Positions 1 through 7,713 of a DNA stretch of 13,373 nt are shown one piece after another. The notes below the pieces were generated by a model that saw nothing but the letters and a program-made list of their open reading frames with translations, was not told the DNA's origin and searched no databases. Source of the stretch: Candidatus Omnitrophota bacterium (lineage in GTDB: Bacteria > Omnitrophota > Gorgyraeia > JABMRG01 > JAFGKX01); the NCBI GenBank assembly GCA_016928375.1, contig JAFGKX010000023.1, positions 1 to 13,373 on the forward strand, written 5' to 3'. Both the position numbers and the translations under genes were made by a program. Numbering within the stretch: the stretch's first letter is position 1; each line of letters opens with the position of its first letter.

Positions 1-62
1 ATAACCACCACAAGCAGCTCTATCAGGGTAAACCCTGTTGCGATTTTTTTTCTACGCATCAT
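1..62 (-). CDS. Type IV prepilin / pseudopilin, N-terminal fragment (runs off the window)
   Basis: Only the first 20 or so codons are in the window. They read MMRRKKIATGFTLIELLVVV, or start one codon later at the second ATG (59-57). A short basic leader is followed by G|FTLIE, the class III signal recognised by prepilin peptidase (PilD). Cleavage falls after the Gly, the Phe becomes residue 1 and the conserved Glu residue 5, and a hydrophobic helix begins. The product would be a type IV pilin or a type II secretion pseudopilin; the fragment cannot say which. AGAGGAG lies 5 nt upstream of the first ATG. The start codons overlap the last codons of ruvA, so the gene is probably co-translated with it. 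Confidence 0.88.
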   Translation of the reverse strand, partial: MMRRKKIATGFTLIELLVVV

Positions 63-681
63 TAGATCTCCTCTGGTTATATACCTCGTTAAGCAGCTCT
101 TGCGTTGTTACTATGCCCTGGTTTTTCTCAAGCGCTCTTTTAACCATACGCTCTGCCTCTGTCTTTTTATACTGAAGCTGGGATAATATCGCTATCGCCT
201 CTTCCTCTATATCTTTCTTTAAAATTATATCACCCGGCCTGAAGCTGTCCTGTATCAGGCCGAATCTTCCGAGCTTACCCTGTAGTTTTGCGACTATCTG
301 CTTTGCCTTCTGCTCCCCTATTCCGGGCAGGCCTTTTAAATATGAAACATCCGCGGATTCTATGGCTTTTATTATATTTGATATAGGCTCAGCAAACGCC
401 TTTATGGTAAGCTTGGGCCCGACTCCGGAAACTGTTATAAATTTTTCAAAGAATTCTTTTTCTATCTGGTTCGTAAAACCTATAAGCATCGGCACATCTC
501 TTGCCGGGTCATTTGCGACATAGTGAAAAGTCAAAAGTTCAACTTCATCATCGATTTTTTTATTCTTCAGGTCATTCAACACCTTAAAAGGAACCAATAC
601 CTCATATCCTATACCGTTTACATCTATAAGTAAACGGTTTTCATCCTTTTTAATAAGCTTGCCTTTAATCCTTGATATCAT
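52..681 (-). CDS. ruvA: Holliday junction branch migration protein RuvA
   Basis: 209 residues starting at ATG 681, which overlaps the ruvC stop as ATGA; a longer open frame reaches 717 but has no reason to be used. RuvA tetramers bind four-way junctions and load the RuvB motor. Domain I (about residues 1-65, beginning MISRIKGKL) is the OB-fold. Two helix-hairpin-helix motifs follow, near residues 95-105 (SGVGPKLTIKAF) and 118-138 (LPGIGEQKAKQIVAKLQ). The C-terminal RuvB-binding domain III begins near 160 (EEEAIAILSQLQYKKTEAE). Domain I has a slightly unusual segment (HYVANDPARDVPMLIGF) where most RuvA proteins have a shorter stretch ending LYGF. Length is normal for the family. ruvB, the common next gene, does not follow: a prepilin gene overlaps the 3' end. 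Confidence 0.96.
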   Translation of the reverse strand: MISRIKGKLIKKDENRLLIDVNGIGYEVLVPFKVLNDLKNKKIDDEVELLTFHYVANDPARDVPMLIGFTNQIEKEFFEKFITVSGVGPKLTIKAFAEPISNIIKAIESADVSYLKGLPGIGEQKAKQIVAKLQGKLGRFGLIQDSFRPGDIILKKDIEEEAIAILSQLQYKKTEAERMVKRALEKNQGIVTTQELLNEVYNQRRSNDA

Positions 682-1160
682 GCTATTCCTTGCGTATGGT
701 AAATATGCGCCAGGCATAAAGCAAGCGCATCCGTAACATCAAACGGGCTGTCGGTGTTTTTTAAATTCAATATACCTTCCACTGTGCGCTTGACCTGTTC
801 TTTTGAGGCGTTGCCGTTTCCGGTTACTGCTTTTTTGACTGTCTTAGCCGGATAATTAACAAGTTTAATATTTGTAACTGCAGCAGCCAATACAATGACG
901 CCTCTTGCGTGGGCCATCAGAATGGAAGTCTGCGGGTGTTTGTAATGGGAATAAAGTTTTTCCAGAACACAGACTTGCGGCATGGTTTCTTTTATCAAAT
1001 CCAGCATCTGGGCATATATATTGTTAAGCCGCCCTGTTATTTTCTGCGCGCCGGATGTCCTTATTGCCCCCGCTTCTATAACATTTAATTTGTTTTTGCT
1101 TTTCTCTACAACGCCGTATCCGGTTATATTCAGGCCCGGGTCAATACCTAGGATTCTCAA
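678..1160 (-). CDS. ruvC: Crossover junction endodeoxyribonuclease RuvC
   Basis: 160 residues. RuvC is the dimeric, metal-dependent resolvase that nicks Holliday junctions symmetrically. The RNase H-like fold and four acidic active-site residues are visible: Asp7 in GIDPG, Glu67 in VLEKLY, and Asp141 and Asp144 in FDVTDALALCLAH. The basic stretch VKKAVTGNGNASKEQVK (about 108-124) matches the conserved substrate-binding region. The start is TTG at 1160, overlapping the yebC stop (TTGA), with GGAGG four bases upstream. The stop overlaps the ruvA start (ATGA). These 4-base overlaps on both sides imply translational coupling of yebC, ruvC and ruvA. Confidence 0.96.
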   Translation of the reverse strand: MRILGIDPGLNITGYGVVEKSKNKLNVIEAGAIRTSGAQKITGRLNNIYAQMLDLIKETMPQVCVLEKLYSHYKHPQTSILMAHARGVIVLAAAVTNIKLVNYPAKTVKKAVTGNGNASKEQVKRTVEGILNLKNTDSPFDVTDALALCLAHIYHTQGIA

Positions 1161-1900
1161 CCTGCCTCCATCATATCATCGGGCATGTCAAAATTAGCAT
1201 AGACATTCTGCACATCTTCGTGGTCTTCCAGCGCCTCTATGAGAGACAACAGCGTTTTTGCCGGAGCGCCGCTTACTTTAATTTCGCTTGAAGGTATCAT
1301 TGTTATCTCAGCAGATTCGATTGCTATACCTGCTTTTTCAAGCGCTGTTTTTACTTTTTCCATATCTACGGAAGATGTTGTTATTTCATACACATCGGAT
1401 TGCGTTTCAAGATCTTCCGCTCCTGCGTCCAGCGCCGCAGACATAACTTTATCTTCATCAACATCTTGTTTTTTTACGATGATAAAACCTTTTTTCTTAA
1501 AAATCCACTGGACGCTGCCCGCGCCTGCCATATTGCCGCCTTTTTTCGTAAATATGGTCCTTATTTCGGCAGTCGTGCGGTTTTTGTTGTCAGTCAGCGC
1601 CTCTACCAATACGGCAACGCCTGCGGGGCCGTAGCCTTCATAGATAATCTCTTCGTATATTACCCCCGGCAGTTCGCCTGTACCTTTTTTAATGGCTCTG
1701 TCTATATTATCCGACGGCATATTAATGCTGCGCGCTTTATCCATAACCATTCTAAGCCTTGGATTCGCATTAGGATTGCCGCCGCCCTGTTTTGCCGCCA
1801 CAGTCATTTCCTTGGCTAATTTCGAAAACATCTTGCCTCTTTTTGCGTCTGTGGCTGCTTTTTTGTGTTTAATCGTTGCCCATTTCGAATGTCCTGACAT
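1157..1900 (-). CDS. yebC: YebC/PmpR family (TACO1-like) protein
   Basis: 247 residues with the family signature at the N-terminus (MSGHSKWATIKHKKAATDAKRGK), then FSKLAKEMTVAAKQGGGNP, YEGYGPAGVAVLVEALTDN and GGNMAGAGSVQWIF. Family members were long annotated as transcriptional regulators (PmpR). More recent work on YebC-type proteins and mitochondrial TACO1 supports a ribosome-associated role in relieving stalling. Which applies here cannot be read from sequence. GAGGTG lies 4 nt upstream of the ATG. The position directly upstream of ruvC and ruvA is a common bacterial arrangement. The stop overlaps the ruvC TTG start, and the C-terminus is acidic and Met-rich (DMPDDMMEAG). Confidence 0.95.
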   Translation of the reverse strand: MSGHSKWATIKHKKAATDAKRGKMFSKLAKEMTVAAKQGGGNPNANPRLRMVMDKARSINMPSDNIDRAIKKGTGELPGVIYEEIIYEGYGPAGVAVLVEALTDNKNRTTAEIRTIFTKKGGNMAGAGSVQWIFKKKGFIIVKKQDVDEDKVMSAALDAGAEDLETQSDVYEITTSSVDMEKVKTALEKAGIAIESAEITMIPSSEIKVSGAPAKTLLSLIEALEDHEDVQNVYANFDMPDDMMEAG

Positions 1901-1986
1901 ATTTCACCTCGTAATTTGCCTTCGCTTTCCACCCGGCAAACTATCCCTGCCTGACGGCAGGCGGGCCGAGCGAACGCGAGGGGCTT
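1901..1986. repeat. Palindromic repeats between the EF-G-like gene and yebC
   Basis: This 86-base spacer holds two short palindromic units. One is a perfect hairpin, CCTGCC-TGAC-GGCAGG, at 1946-1961. The other, CCGAGCGAACGCGAGGGG at 1966-1983, begins three bases after the EF-G-like stop codon. The second unit resembles the one at 4115-4136 (14 of 17 positions in the core). There is no T-run after the hairpin, so it is not a convincing terminator, and transcription may continue into yebC. The yebC ribosome-binding site occupies the low-coordinate end. Confidence 0.7.
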
Positions 1987-3993
1987 TCATTTTACCGCAG
2001 TCTCATGAGTTTGTTTTACCTGCGCGATTATCTGTTGTGTTGTTTTTTCCGGTACTTGTTCATAATGAGAAAATTTCATTGTATAAGAGCCTTTGCCTGC
2101 TGTCATAGAGCGAAGTTCCGTGGCGTATTTCAGCATCTCGGACAAAGGCACTTGCGCTTTTACTATCTGATTTGAGCCTTTCGAATCCATGCCCATAATT
2201 CTACCGCGGCGGCCATTTAAATCGCCTGTGATATTTCCCATCGCATCTTCGGAAACCACTACTTCTACATCCATTATGGGCTCAAGCAATACCGGGCCGC
2301 CGTCCTGCAGGCCTTTTCGCATCGCCGTAGACCCTGCTATCTTAAAAGCCATTTCCGAAGAATCAACGGTATGGAAAGAACCGTCATAAAGTGAAACCCT
2401 GATATCTACTACCGGCGCGCCTATCAGTACGCCTGCCTGAAGCGCCTCTTTTACTCCTTTTTCAACGCCGGGTATATACTGCCTTGGTATAGCACCGCCT
2501 ACAACTCTATCCACAAATTCATAATTACCGCCGCGCGGAAGCGGTTCTATTTCCAGATATACTTCACCGTATTGGCCGTGGCCGCCTGATTGTTTTTTAT
2601 GTTTATACTGTGACTGAATTTTTTTCTTTATTGTTTCCTTGTAAGCGACTTTCGGGGTTCCGACTTCTACATCAACCTTGAAATGCTTTTTAAGCCGCTC
2701 TATCATAACCTTAAGGTGTAAATCTCCAAGGCCCGACACTATCAGTTCCTTTGTCTGTGAATCTCTGCCGTATTTAAATGTCGCATCCTCACTGCTTAAT
2801 TTAGCAAGCGCGGTCATTATTCTTTCCTCGTCCTGTCTGGTTTTAGGTTTGAGCGACAGCGATATTGCAGGCTCCGGCATTTGTATCGATTCGAATTTAA
2901 CTGGTTTGGATTCATCGCATAACGTATCCGATGTTTCGGTTTCTTTTAATTTTGCTATAGCAGCTATATCTCCTGCCACAACCCGGTCTATGTCCTTCTG
3001 CTGCTTTCCCTGCAAAAGATAGATCTGGCCTATTCTTTCCCTTACCGCCTTGTTCGCATTGTAAAAACCTGTATTCGACTGCAAAACTCCTGAGTAAATC
3101 CGAACAATGGTCAGGTGCCCTACATATGGGTCTATAACTGTTCTGAAAACCTGAGCCGTGAAAGGCTCAGAGGCCAGGGCCTTCGGGTCTATATCCTGCG
3201 GCGACGGCGCAAATTTTACGATACCGTTTAAAAATTCCGCTATACCTATAGATTTTGTGGCAGAACCGCAAAATACAGGGAATATTTTTTCTCCGGCAAC
3301 GGCCCTTCTAAAGCCGCTTATAATTTCATCCGCGGTAAGTTCTGTTCCGTTTAAATATTTTTCAATTAAGGTGTCGTCTGTCTCTGCTATTGCTTCAATA
3401 AGTTGGTTTCTGTATTCTGAGGCCTCTTCTTTTTCCTCACCGGAAAGCTTCTCTACGGCAGCTTTATCCAGGAGGTCCGCTACTGCTTTAAAAGCGGTTT
3501 CTTTACCTAGCGGGTATGTAATCGGCATACAGTTTTTGCCGAATTCGTTTTGAATAGCGTCTATTGTTTTCGCGAAATTCGAATGTTCTTTATCCAGTTT
3601 ATTTATAAAGAAAAATGCGCCCTTTTTATTATCCTTAAGCATTCCCCATGCGCGTAAAGTTCCTATTTCAATCATGCTTACTGCGCAGATTACGCAGACG
3701 CCGATATCAGAAGCAGCGACAGAAGAAATTGCTCCACCTATAAAATCCGCATAACCCGGAGTATCAAGGGCATTGATGCGCTTTCCGTCTTTTTCAAAAT
3801 TCAGCACTTTGGAATCAATAGTAATCTTTCTCTCTATTTCATCCGGCTGATAATCACACATGCTTGTGCCTTCATCAACGCTGCCGCGCCTTGAGTTTGC
3901 GCCTGCGGCAAAAAGCATAGAATCGATCAAAGAAGTTTTACCTGCACCTGAATGGCCTAAAAATACGATATTTCTGATATCTTTGGTATCCAT
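1987..3993 (-). CDS. EF-G-like translational GTPase (paralogue type, EF-G2-like)
   Basis: 668 residues from ATG 3993. It has the full EF-G architecture: G domain, domain II (about 280-370), then domains III-V with GGHGQYGEVYLEIEP, GDLNGRRGRIMGMDSKG and a C-terminal RSMTAGKGSYTMKFSHYEQVP. G motifs are GHSGAGKT (13-20), ERKITI (54-59), DTPGY (77-81) and NKLD (131-134). Canonical EF-G reads AHIDAGKT, RGITI, DTPGH and NKMD. The switch II His that supports GTP hydrolysis is thus Tyr81, as I recall for the EF-G-like/FusA2 branch. The role is probably auxiliary rather than the main translocase. Genuine EF-G usually sits with rpsG, rpsL and tuf, which are absent here. A TTG at 4020 would extend the frame, but the Shine-Dalgarno sequence lies inside that extension. 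A consensus promoter precedes the gene. Confidence 0.9.
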   Translation of the reverse strand: MDTKDIRNIVFLGHSGAGKTSLIDSMLFAAGANSRRGSVDEGTSMCDYQPDEIERKITIDSKVLNFEKDGKRINALDTPGYADFIGGAISSVAASDIGVCVICAVSMIEIGTLRAWGMLKDNKKGAFFFINKLDKEHSNFAKTIDAIQNEFGKNCMPITYPLGKETAFKAVADLLDKAAVEKLSGEEKEEASEYRNQLIEAIAETDDTLIEKYLNGTELTADEIISGFRRAVAGEKIFPVFCGSATKSIGIAEFLNGIVKFAPSPQDIDPKALASEPFTAQVFRTVIDPYVGHLTIVRIYSGVLQSNTGFYNANKAVRERIGQIYLLQGKQQKDIDRVVAGDIAAIAKLKETETSDTLCDESKPVKFESIQMPEPAISLSLKPKTRQDEERIMTALAKLSSEDATFKYGRDSQTKELIVSGLGDLHLKVMIERLKKHFKVDVEVGTPKVAYKETIKKKIQSQYKHKKQSGGHGQYGEVYLEIEPLPRGGNYEFVDRVVGGAIPRQYIPGVEKGVKEALQAGVLIGAPVVDIRVSLYDGSFHTVDSSEMAFKIAGSTAMRKGLQDGGPVLLEPIMDVEVVVSEDAMGNITGDLNGRRGRIMGMDSKGSNQIVKAQVPLSEMLKYATELRSMTAGKGSYTMKFSHYEQVPEKTTQQIIAQVKQTHETAVK

Positions 3994-4004
3994 TAGATAA
4001 AAAC

Positions 4005-4011
4005 CCTCCTT
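4005..4011 (-). promoter_or_regulatory. Ribosome-binding site fixing the EF-G-like start
   Basis: AAGGAGG lies 11 nt upstream of ATG 3993. The in-frame TTG at 4020 lies upstream of this site and has no Shine-Dalgarno sequence of its own, so ATG 3993 is preferred. Confidence 0.8.
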
Positions 4012-4077
4012 TTCAAACAAGCAGATAGTTTGCGGAATCGAAAACAGGCAGAACTTACGGAATTAAATGCAGCATTA

Positions 4078-4107
4078 ATTATAATTGATTATTAGTATTA
4101 GTGTCAA
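4078..4107 (-). promoter_or_regulatory. Consensus sigma70-type promoter for the EF-G-like gene
   Basis: TTGACA (4107-4102), an 18-nt AT-rich spacer and TATAAT (4083-4078): both hexamers match the consensus. It lies 84 nt upstream of ATG 3993 and points at the EF-G-like gene. It probably also feeds yebC-ruvC-ruvA, since no strong terminator is seen in between. Confidence 0.85.
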
Positions 4108-4114
4108 GCAAAAT

Positions 4115-4148
4115 GTCCCGAGAGAAGCCGAGGGACGAAGTCGAGGGA
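4115..4148. repeat. Tandem short palindromic repeat (CCGAG...CGAGGG family)
   Basis: GTCCCGAGAGAAGCCGAGGGAC (4115-4136) is followed directly by GAAGTCGAGGGA (4137-4148), so the GAAG(T/C)CGAGGGA unit occurs twice. The outer arms GTCCC/GGGAC pair, and the inner G-A/A-G pairs would make a hairpin with tandem G-A mismatches on the plus strand. The same unit type occurs at 1966-1983. It sits between the stop of the large secreted protein gene and the EF-G promoter. No T-run follows, so a terminator role is uncertain. Confidence 0.6.
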
Positions 4149-4186
4149 TAAAATTATCTTTTGGCAGGCCAATCAAAACGCGTAGA

Positions 4187-7150
4187 TTAGCGCTTTCTTT
4201 TACCGCGTATAAACGAGGGCGCCTGATTATTAATTATATATATTTCGGTTTTTACATCACTTAAGTTACCCGCTGAATCTTGCGCTATGAATTTGAGTGT
4301 AGTGGTTTCAGTTATATATAAAGGCCCGGTATATAATGTCGATGAGGTATCAGGCGTTGTGCCATCCAGCGTATAATAAATAGTTGCCTTTTCATTGGCA
4401 TTTAATTCTATTGCCTTCGGCGCCACGTCAAACGTGCCGCCGGGTGGATCAGCAAAAGGTATGGGCGCTGTAAAATCCAATAAAACCGAAGCTTCTGCTA
4501 AGCCAGAATTGCCGGTTAAATCAGCTCCTTGTATTATTATTTTGGCTTTGCCCTCCTGTTCATCTCCCGTTACTATATATTGATATATATAAGCTAAACC
4601 AGGCAGGGGAATGCGATCAGCATCAAATCCTGCTACTGTCACCACAGGATCAGCTATCAATGCTTCTGAGGATTTAAATCTAATATTTAATAAAGCACCT
4701 ACTTTCGCAATGGTAGGCGTAATGATTATATCGGTAAATTGCGGAGCAATATCTTCAAAACTTGCCCCGATTGCATGGTCCCGGGTTATATTTGTAAATG
4801 CATAGCTTTCAACAGCACCAACCGATACACCGTCTACCAATACGTCGGATATGCAATAACCTGCATTAGCCGTTATTGTAAATGTCTTGCTTGATCCATG
4901 TCTTGCTAAAATAGGAGTTGCCGGATCTATACTGCCGTTTACGCCTGCTGTAGGCGTAATGGTGTATTGTACTCGCGTAAAATTAGCCTTTATCGTTTTG
5001 CAGCTGTCCATGACCAGCTCAAAAGGATTGCCGCTACCTATTACTACCCAATCGCCACTACCATAGTCGTATCTGCTCCAGCTTTCTAACTTATAATGTT
5101 CATCGGGCACTGCTGTTAGCGTCACTATTAAATTTTCTTCGTAACCTCTCGGATCCGTCGGCTCGGGGTCTTTTGTAACCATGCCATAATTCGAAATAAT
5201 GCTCAAAGTATAATAAAGCGGTACATTATTTACTGTAATAGTAATTGTTTCGCTGACAGCTAAAGAACCATCTGATACTGTAAAAGTAATGGGATAACTG
5301 CCTTGCTGTGTATAAGTAGGCCACCAACTAAAAGCCCTTGCGGAACTATTAAATGTAGCGCCTTGGGGCAGGGAATTTACCACGTAGGTAAGATTATCTC
5401 CATCAACATCAGTTGCAGTTACAGTGAAGTTTAATAGAGTATTTTCATCTACAATTTTGTCGCCTATAGGATTAAGAACAGGGGCATCGTTAACGTTTGC
5501 AACATTAATATTAACAGTTGCCATAGCCGAAGTCATGGTGCCGTCGCTGGCGCTAAACTTAAAGAAATCAGGGCCGTAATAGTTTTCAAACGGAGTATAT
5601 ACGCACATAGTATTAGGCAATAAACCTGCTGATGCTGATATGGTATTTGTCGGTACTGTTAATGTACCATAGTTTGGTTTAGTTATTACGCTATAAATAA
5701 GTTTTTTGCCTTCCGGATCGGTTGCAGCCAAGGCAATGACCTTTTGTGTATCTTCATCAATAGTAAGTGACTGATCTTTTGCAACAGGCGGCATATTGGT
5801 GATGGTTCTTTCCGCGGAATTAGGATCCTGCCCAGTGGCATTAGCCCAAGATTTTAAATCTGAGTAAACGTTTTTATTGCTCCAATCCCTATCGCAAAAA
5901 TGCATAGTAGCTGTAGGGCTATAGAAAATATTACCATCAGAAATGTATCCTATAAGATTATCTGCCTTGTGGTGCTGATATATTCCATAAGGCCCTCCGT
6001 TGGGTCGGCTAGTGTCCTGACAGAGGGCATATATTATGTTATTGCTAATCTTATTATCGCTTCCTCCCGGCACGGGCGCATCAGGGCCAGATCGGACAGC
6101 TATACCGATAGAATTAGCATTATCCAGGATAAGCGTATTATCATGAACATAAATCCGGTCAGTTGGAATCGGATCCCCGCCCATCGTATCGCCGCCGGAC
6201 ATAATCCTTATCAATGCTCTTGCGGTAATATCCTCGGCAAAAGGATTGCCGTTACGAACCGTATTGTTTCTAATAATAATATCGTGGCCTTGCGTATCTT
6301 TGTTGATCATGCAATTTTCAACATAGTTTCCCTCAATTATATAATCGTGGGTTCTCCAGCCTATGTTTATGTCTCCTTTGTGCGCAAAAGACTGCCAAAC
6401 AATATTATTTCTCAAGATAATATTGTAATTCCAATTATAGTCATCATGCGAACCGGCTATGATGTTTTCTCTTACATTGTCATATGCCTGACAGCCTTCT
6501 ACCAGAATATCGTGGCTCCCTTCCATAATTGTAAAACCTGAACTCCCTCCGTATCTTGCGATACACTCCTTAAATGTTATGCGATAAGACAATAACACAC
6601 TGTCACTGGGGCTATCGTCAATAACTACTTGGCCGCTGTAACCAGGATAAACGCCAACAACTGCACGGGTGGTTGGTAAATTTAATCCGTCAAATAAACT
6701 ATCCTTTATGTTTACATCATGACAACCATTAATTATAAGCGGCGGAGTAATTTCAGGGACAGTGCCTGTTGCTCGGGATTCTATAAAGGACATATTCCAA
6801 TAATTTTTTTCCTCCGCGCAAATGCCATATACAACAGGCTTGGCGCCTGAACCATATGCCCCAAATGTTATTGGAAGGTCTGGCATGCCGCTTGCCGGTA
6901 TTATTAACCTATTCTGCCATATATCCCCTCTTCTAAAAAGTATTCTATCCCCGGGCCGAAAGCCTATATAATAATTAACCCTGGTAATTGTTTGCCAGGC
7001 AGTTTCCGGAGAAAAGCCGTCATCAAAATCATTTCCGTCTCTACTAATATAATAAGTCGCAGAAACGCTTTCCGCAGTAGCCTGCGCATTCCAAAGACTT
7101 AAACTAAATAATGTTGCTAAAATTATAATTATTATAAACGCGCTTTTCAT
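4187..7150 (-). CDS. Large secreted multi-domain protein: parallel beta-helix, cadherin/Ig-like, InlB-like repeats, chitobiase C-terminal-like domain
   Basis: 987 residues. A signal peptide covers residues 1 to about 24 (MKSAFIIIIILATLFSLSLW, likely cut near AQA). Residues 31-430 form a right-handed parallel beta-helix: YYISRDGNDFDDGFSPETAWQ is typical of its first strand, and NIILRNNIVW, DIIIRNNTVRN and NKISNNIIY are typical rungs. Residues 453-555 resemble a cadherin-like tandem domain (VAKDQSLTIDEDT...DGTMTSAMATVNINVANVNDAP). Residues 556-642 look like a putative-Ig (He_PIG) domain. Two InlB-B-like repeats lie at 645-725 and 727-798. An Ig-like domain occupies 801-893 and a chitobiase/FN3-associated domain 895-975 (ATIYYTLDGTTPDTSSTLYT). 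It ends in a basic tail, IRGKRKR. No LPxTG, PEP-CTERM or membrane anchor is visible. It could be an adhesin, matrix protein or polysaccharide lyase; catalytic residues cannot be assigned. AGAGGA lies 8 nt from the ATG. It follows the c-di-GMP riboswitch unit and so may be induced or repressed with biofilm state. Confidence 0.85.
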   Translation of the reverse strand: MKSAFIIIIILATLFSLSLWNAQATAESVSATYYISRDGNDFDDGFSPETAWQTITRVNYYIGFRPGDRILFRRGDIWQNRLIIPASGMPDLPITFGAYGSGAKPVVYGICAEEKNYWNMSFIESRATGTVPEITPPLIINGCHDVNIKDSLFDGLNLPTTRAVVGVYPGYSGQVVIDDSPSDSVLLSYRITFKECIARYGGSSGFTIMEGSHDILVEGCQAYDNVRENIIAGSHDDYNWNYNIILRNNIVWQSFAHKGDINIGWRTHDYIIEGNYVENCMINKDTQGHDIIIRNNTVRNGNPFAEDITARALIRIMSGGDTMGGDPIPTDRIYVHDNTLILDNANSIGIAVRSGPDAPVPGGSDNKISNNIIYALCQDTSRPNGGPYGIYQHHKADNLIGYISDGNIFYSPTATMHFCDRDWSNKNVYSDLKSWANATGQDPNSAERTITNMPPVAKDQSLTIDEDTQKVIALAATDPEGKKLIYSVITKPNYGTLTVPTNTISASAGLLPNTMCVYTPFENYYGPDFFKFSASDGTMTSAMATVNINVANVNDAPVLNPIGDKIVDENTLLNFTVTATDVDGDNLTYVVNSLPQGATFNSSARAFSWWPTYTQQGSYPITFTVSDGSLAVSETITITVNNVPLYYTLSIISNYGMVTKDPEPTDPRGYEENLIVTLTAVPDEHYKLESWSRYDYGSGDWVVIGSGNPFELVMDSCKTIKANFTRVQYTITPTAGVNGSIDPATPILARHGSSKTFTITANAGYCISDVLVDGVSVGAVESYAFTNITRDHAIGASFEDIAPQFTDIIITPTIAKVGALLNIRFKSSEALIADPVVTVAGFDADRIPLPGLAYIYQYIVTGDEQEGKAKIIIQGADLTGNSGLAEASVLLDFTAPIPFADPPGGTFDVAPKAIELNANEKATIYYTLDGTTPDTSSTLYTGPLYITETTTLKFIAQDSAGNLSDVKTEIYIINNQAPSFIRGKRKR

Positions 7151-7215
7151 ATAAATATCCTCTTACTATATATAACACATAATGATACGGAATATTTCAT
7201 TAAATATGTTGCAGC

Positions 7216-7554
7216 TTATCTGTTTTTATTGCTTATTTCTTTTTTGATGTTTTCAGCTATCTCTGGCATGGTCTTTTTTACCATATCCAATATCCTCTGC
7301 TCAAGCTCATCGGCACAGTGTATATCTTCGCCTGACAAATCAATTTTTCTTACCGCTTCTATTATAACCTGGACTATGGTAGTTCTTGAAAGCTTCTTGC
7401 CGGTTGAAAAAAGGGCATCCTTGCTGATTTTATCTATAAAATCCAACTGCTCCCTGGTTAAAAAGGCTATAATCCTTCCCACCTGCTTGACGCAGCGATC
7501 CATCTCCACAAACCGAGAGGGGCATCTTGAATTGGTTTTGCCCTTATTTTCCAT
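7216..7554 (-). CDS. Small protein with a ribbon-helix-helix-like segment
   Basis: 112 residues from ATG 7554, chosen because TGAGG lies 6 nt upstream. Upstream in-frame ATGs at 7587 and 7566 fall in or at the edge of the intrinsic terminator. Residues 30-70 read FLTREQLDFIDKISKDAL..GKKLSRTTIVQVIIEAV. The pattern is a beta-strand, a helix, then an SRTTIV-type second helix, as in ribbon-helix-helix DNA-binding proteins (CopG/Arc-like). The C-terminal part (75-112) is acidic, then helical and lysine-rich. I do not recognise a named family. It is the first gene after the c-di-GMP-I riboswitch and lies 65 nt upstream of the secreted beta-helix gene. It is plausibly a co-transcribed regulator, which is inference only. 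Confidence 0.7.
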   Translation of the reverse strand: MENKGKTNSRCPSRFVEMDRCVKQVGRIIAFLTREQLDFIDKISKDALFSTGKKLSRTTIVQVIIEAVRKIDLSGEDIHCADELEQRILDMVKKTMPEIAENIKKEISNKNR

Positions 7555-7560
7555 TTTTTG

Positions 7561-7565
7561 CCTCA
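7561..7565 (-). promoter_or_regulatory. Ribosome-binding site deciding the start of the RHH-like gene
   Basis: TGAGG sits six bases upstream of ATG 7554 and just 3' of the terminator T-tract. The competing ATGs at 7587 and 7566 have no such site at the right distance. Confidence 0.65.
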
Positions 7566-7566
7566 T

Positions 7567-7617
7567 AAAATAAAAAACCCTATTCATTCAAGGCTTGCCA
7601 CCTCGAAAGGAATAGGG
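7567..7617 (-). terminator. Intrinsic terminator downstream of the c-di-GMP riboswitch
   Basis: In RNA sense, CCCUAUUC pairs with GAAUAGGG (8 bp). The stem extends, after a small internal loop, by UUCGAGG/CCUUGAA (7 bp with one G-U), closing a UGGCAAG loop. UUUUUUAUUUU follows directly. It lies between the aptamer and the first gene, the expected place for a riboswitch expression platform. An alternative antiterminator fold is not obvious by eye. Confidence 0.85.
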
Positions 7618-7667
7618 CTTGCAACTTTCACTTTCTTTCGGCAGCCCGACTACCATTCCTTCGACGC

Positions 7668-7686
7668 ATCCCGCCGGAGGCGGGAT
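7668..7686. repeat. Perfect 8-bp-stem palindrome in the riboswitch arm tip
   Basis: ATCCCGCC-GGA-GGCGGGAT on the plus strand. In the RNA it is nested inside UCCUGAGC...GUCGAAGGA, which resembles a dispersed CCTGAGCGTAGTCGAAGG-type repeat and replaces the variable tip of the second aptamer arm. Confidence 0.75.
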
Positions 7687-7713
7687 TTGCTCAGGATTAG
7701 GCTCGTGGCTTTG

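Noticed and set aside
682..717. N-terminal extension of RuvA from 717
   Set aside because: RuvA proteins begin with the MISxIxGxL strand at 681, and that ATG overlaps the ruvC stop in the usual coupled way.
1692..2108. Plus-strand open frame across yebC start and EF-G end
   Set aside because: It runs antisense to two well-supported genes and across an intergenic palindrome.
3994..4020. N-terminal extension of the EF-G-like protein from TTG 4020
   Set aside because: The extension contains the AAGGAGG ribosome-binding site itself, so initiation at ATG 3993 is far more likely.
4108..4186. Intrinsic terminator for the large secreted protein gene
   Set aside because: The GTCCC/GGGAC hairpin is short with mismatches and is not followed by a T-run on the minus strand; recorded only as a repeat.
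5900..6541. 213-codon open frame on the plus strand
   Set aside because: It lies wholly antisense to the beta-helix region of the secreted protein, encodes no recognisable domain and has no ribosome-binding site of note.
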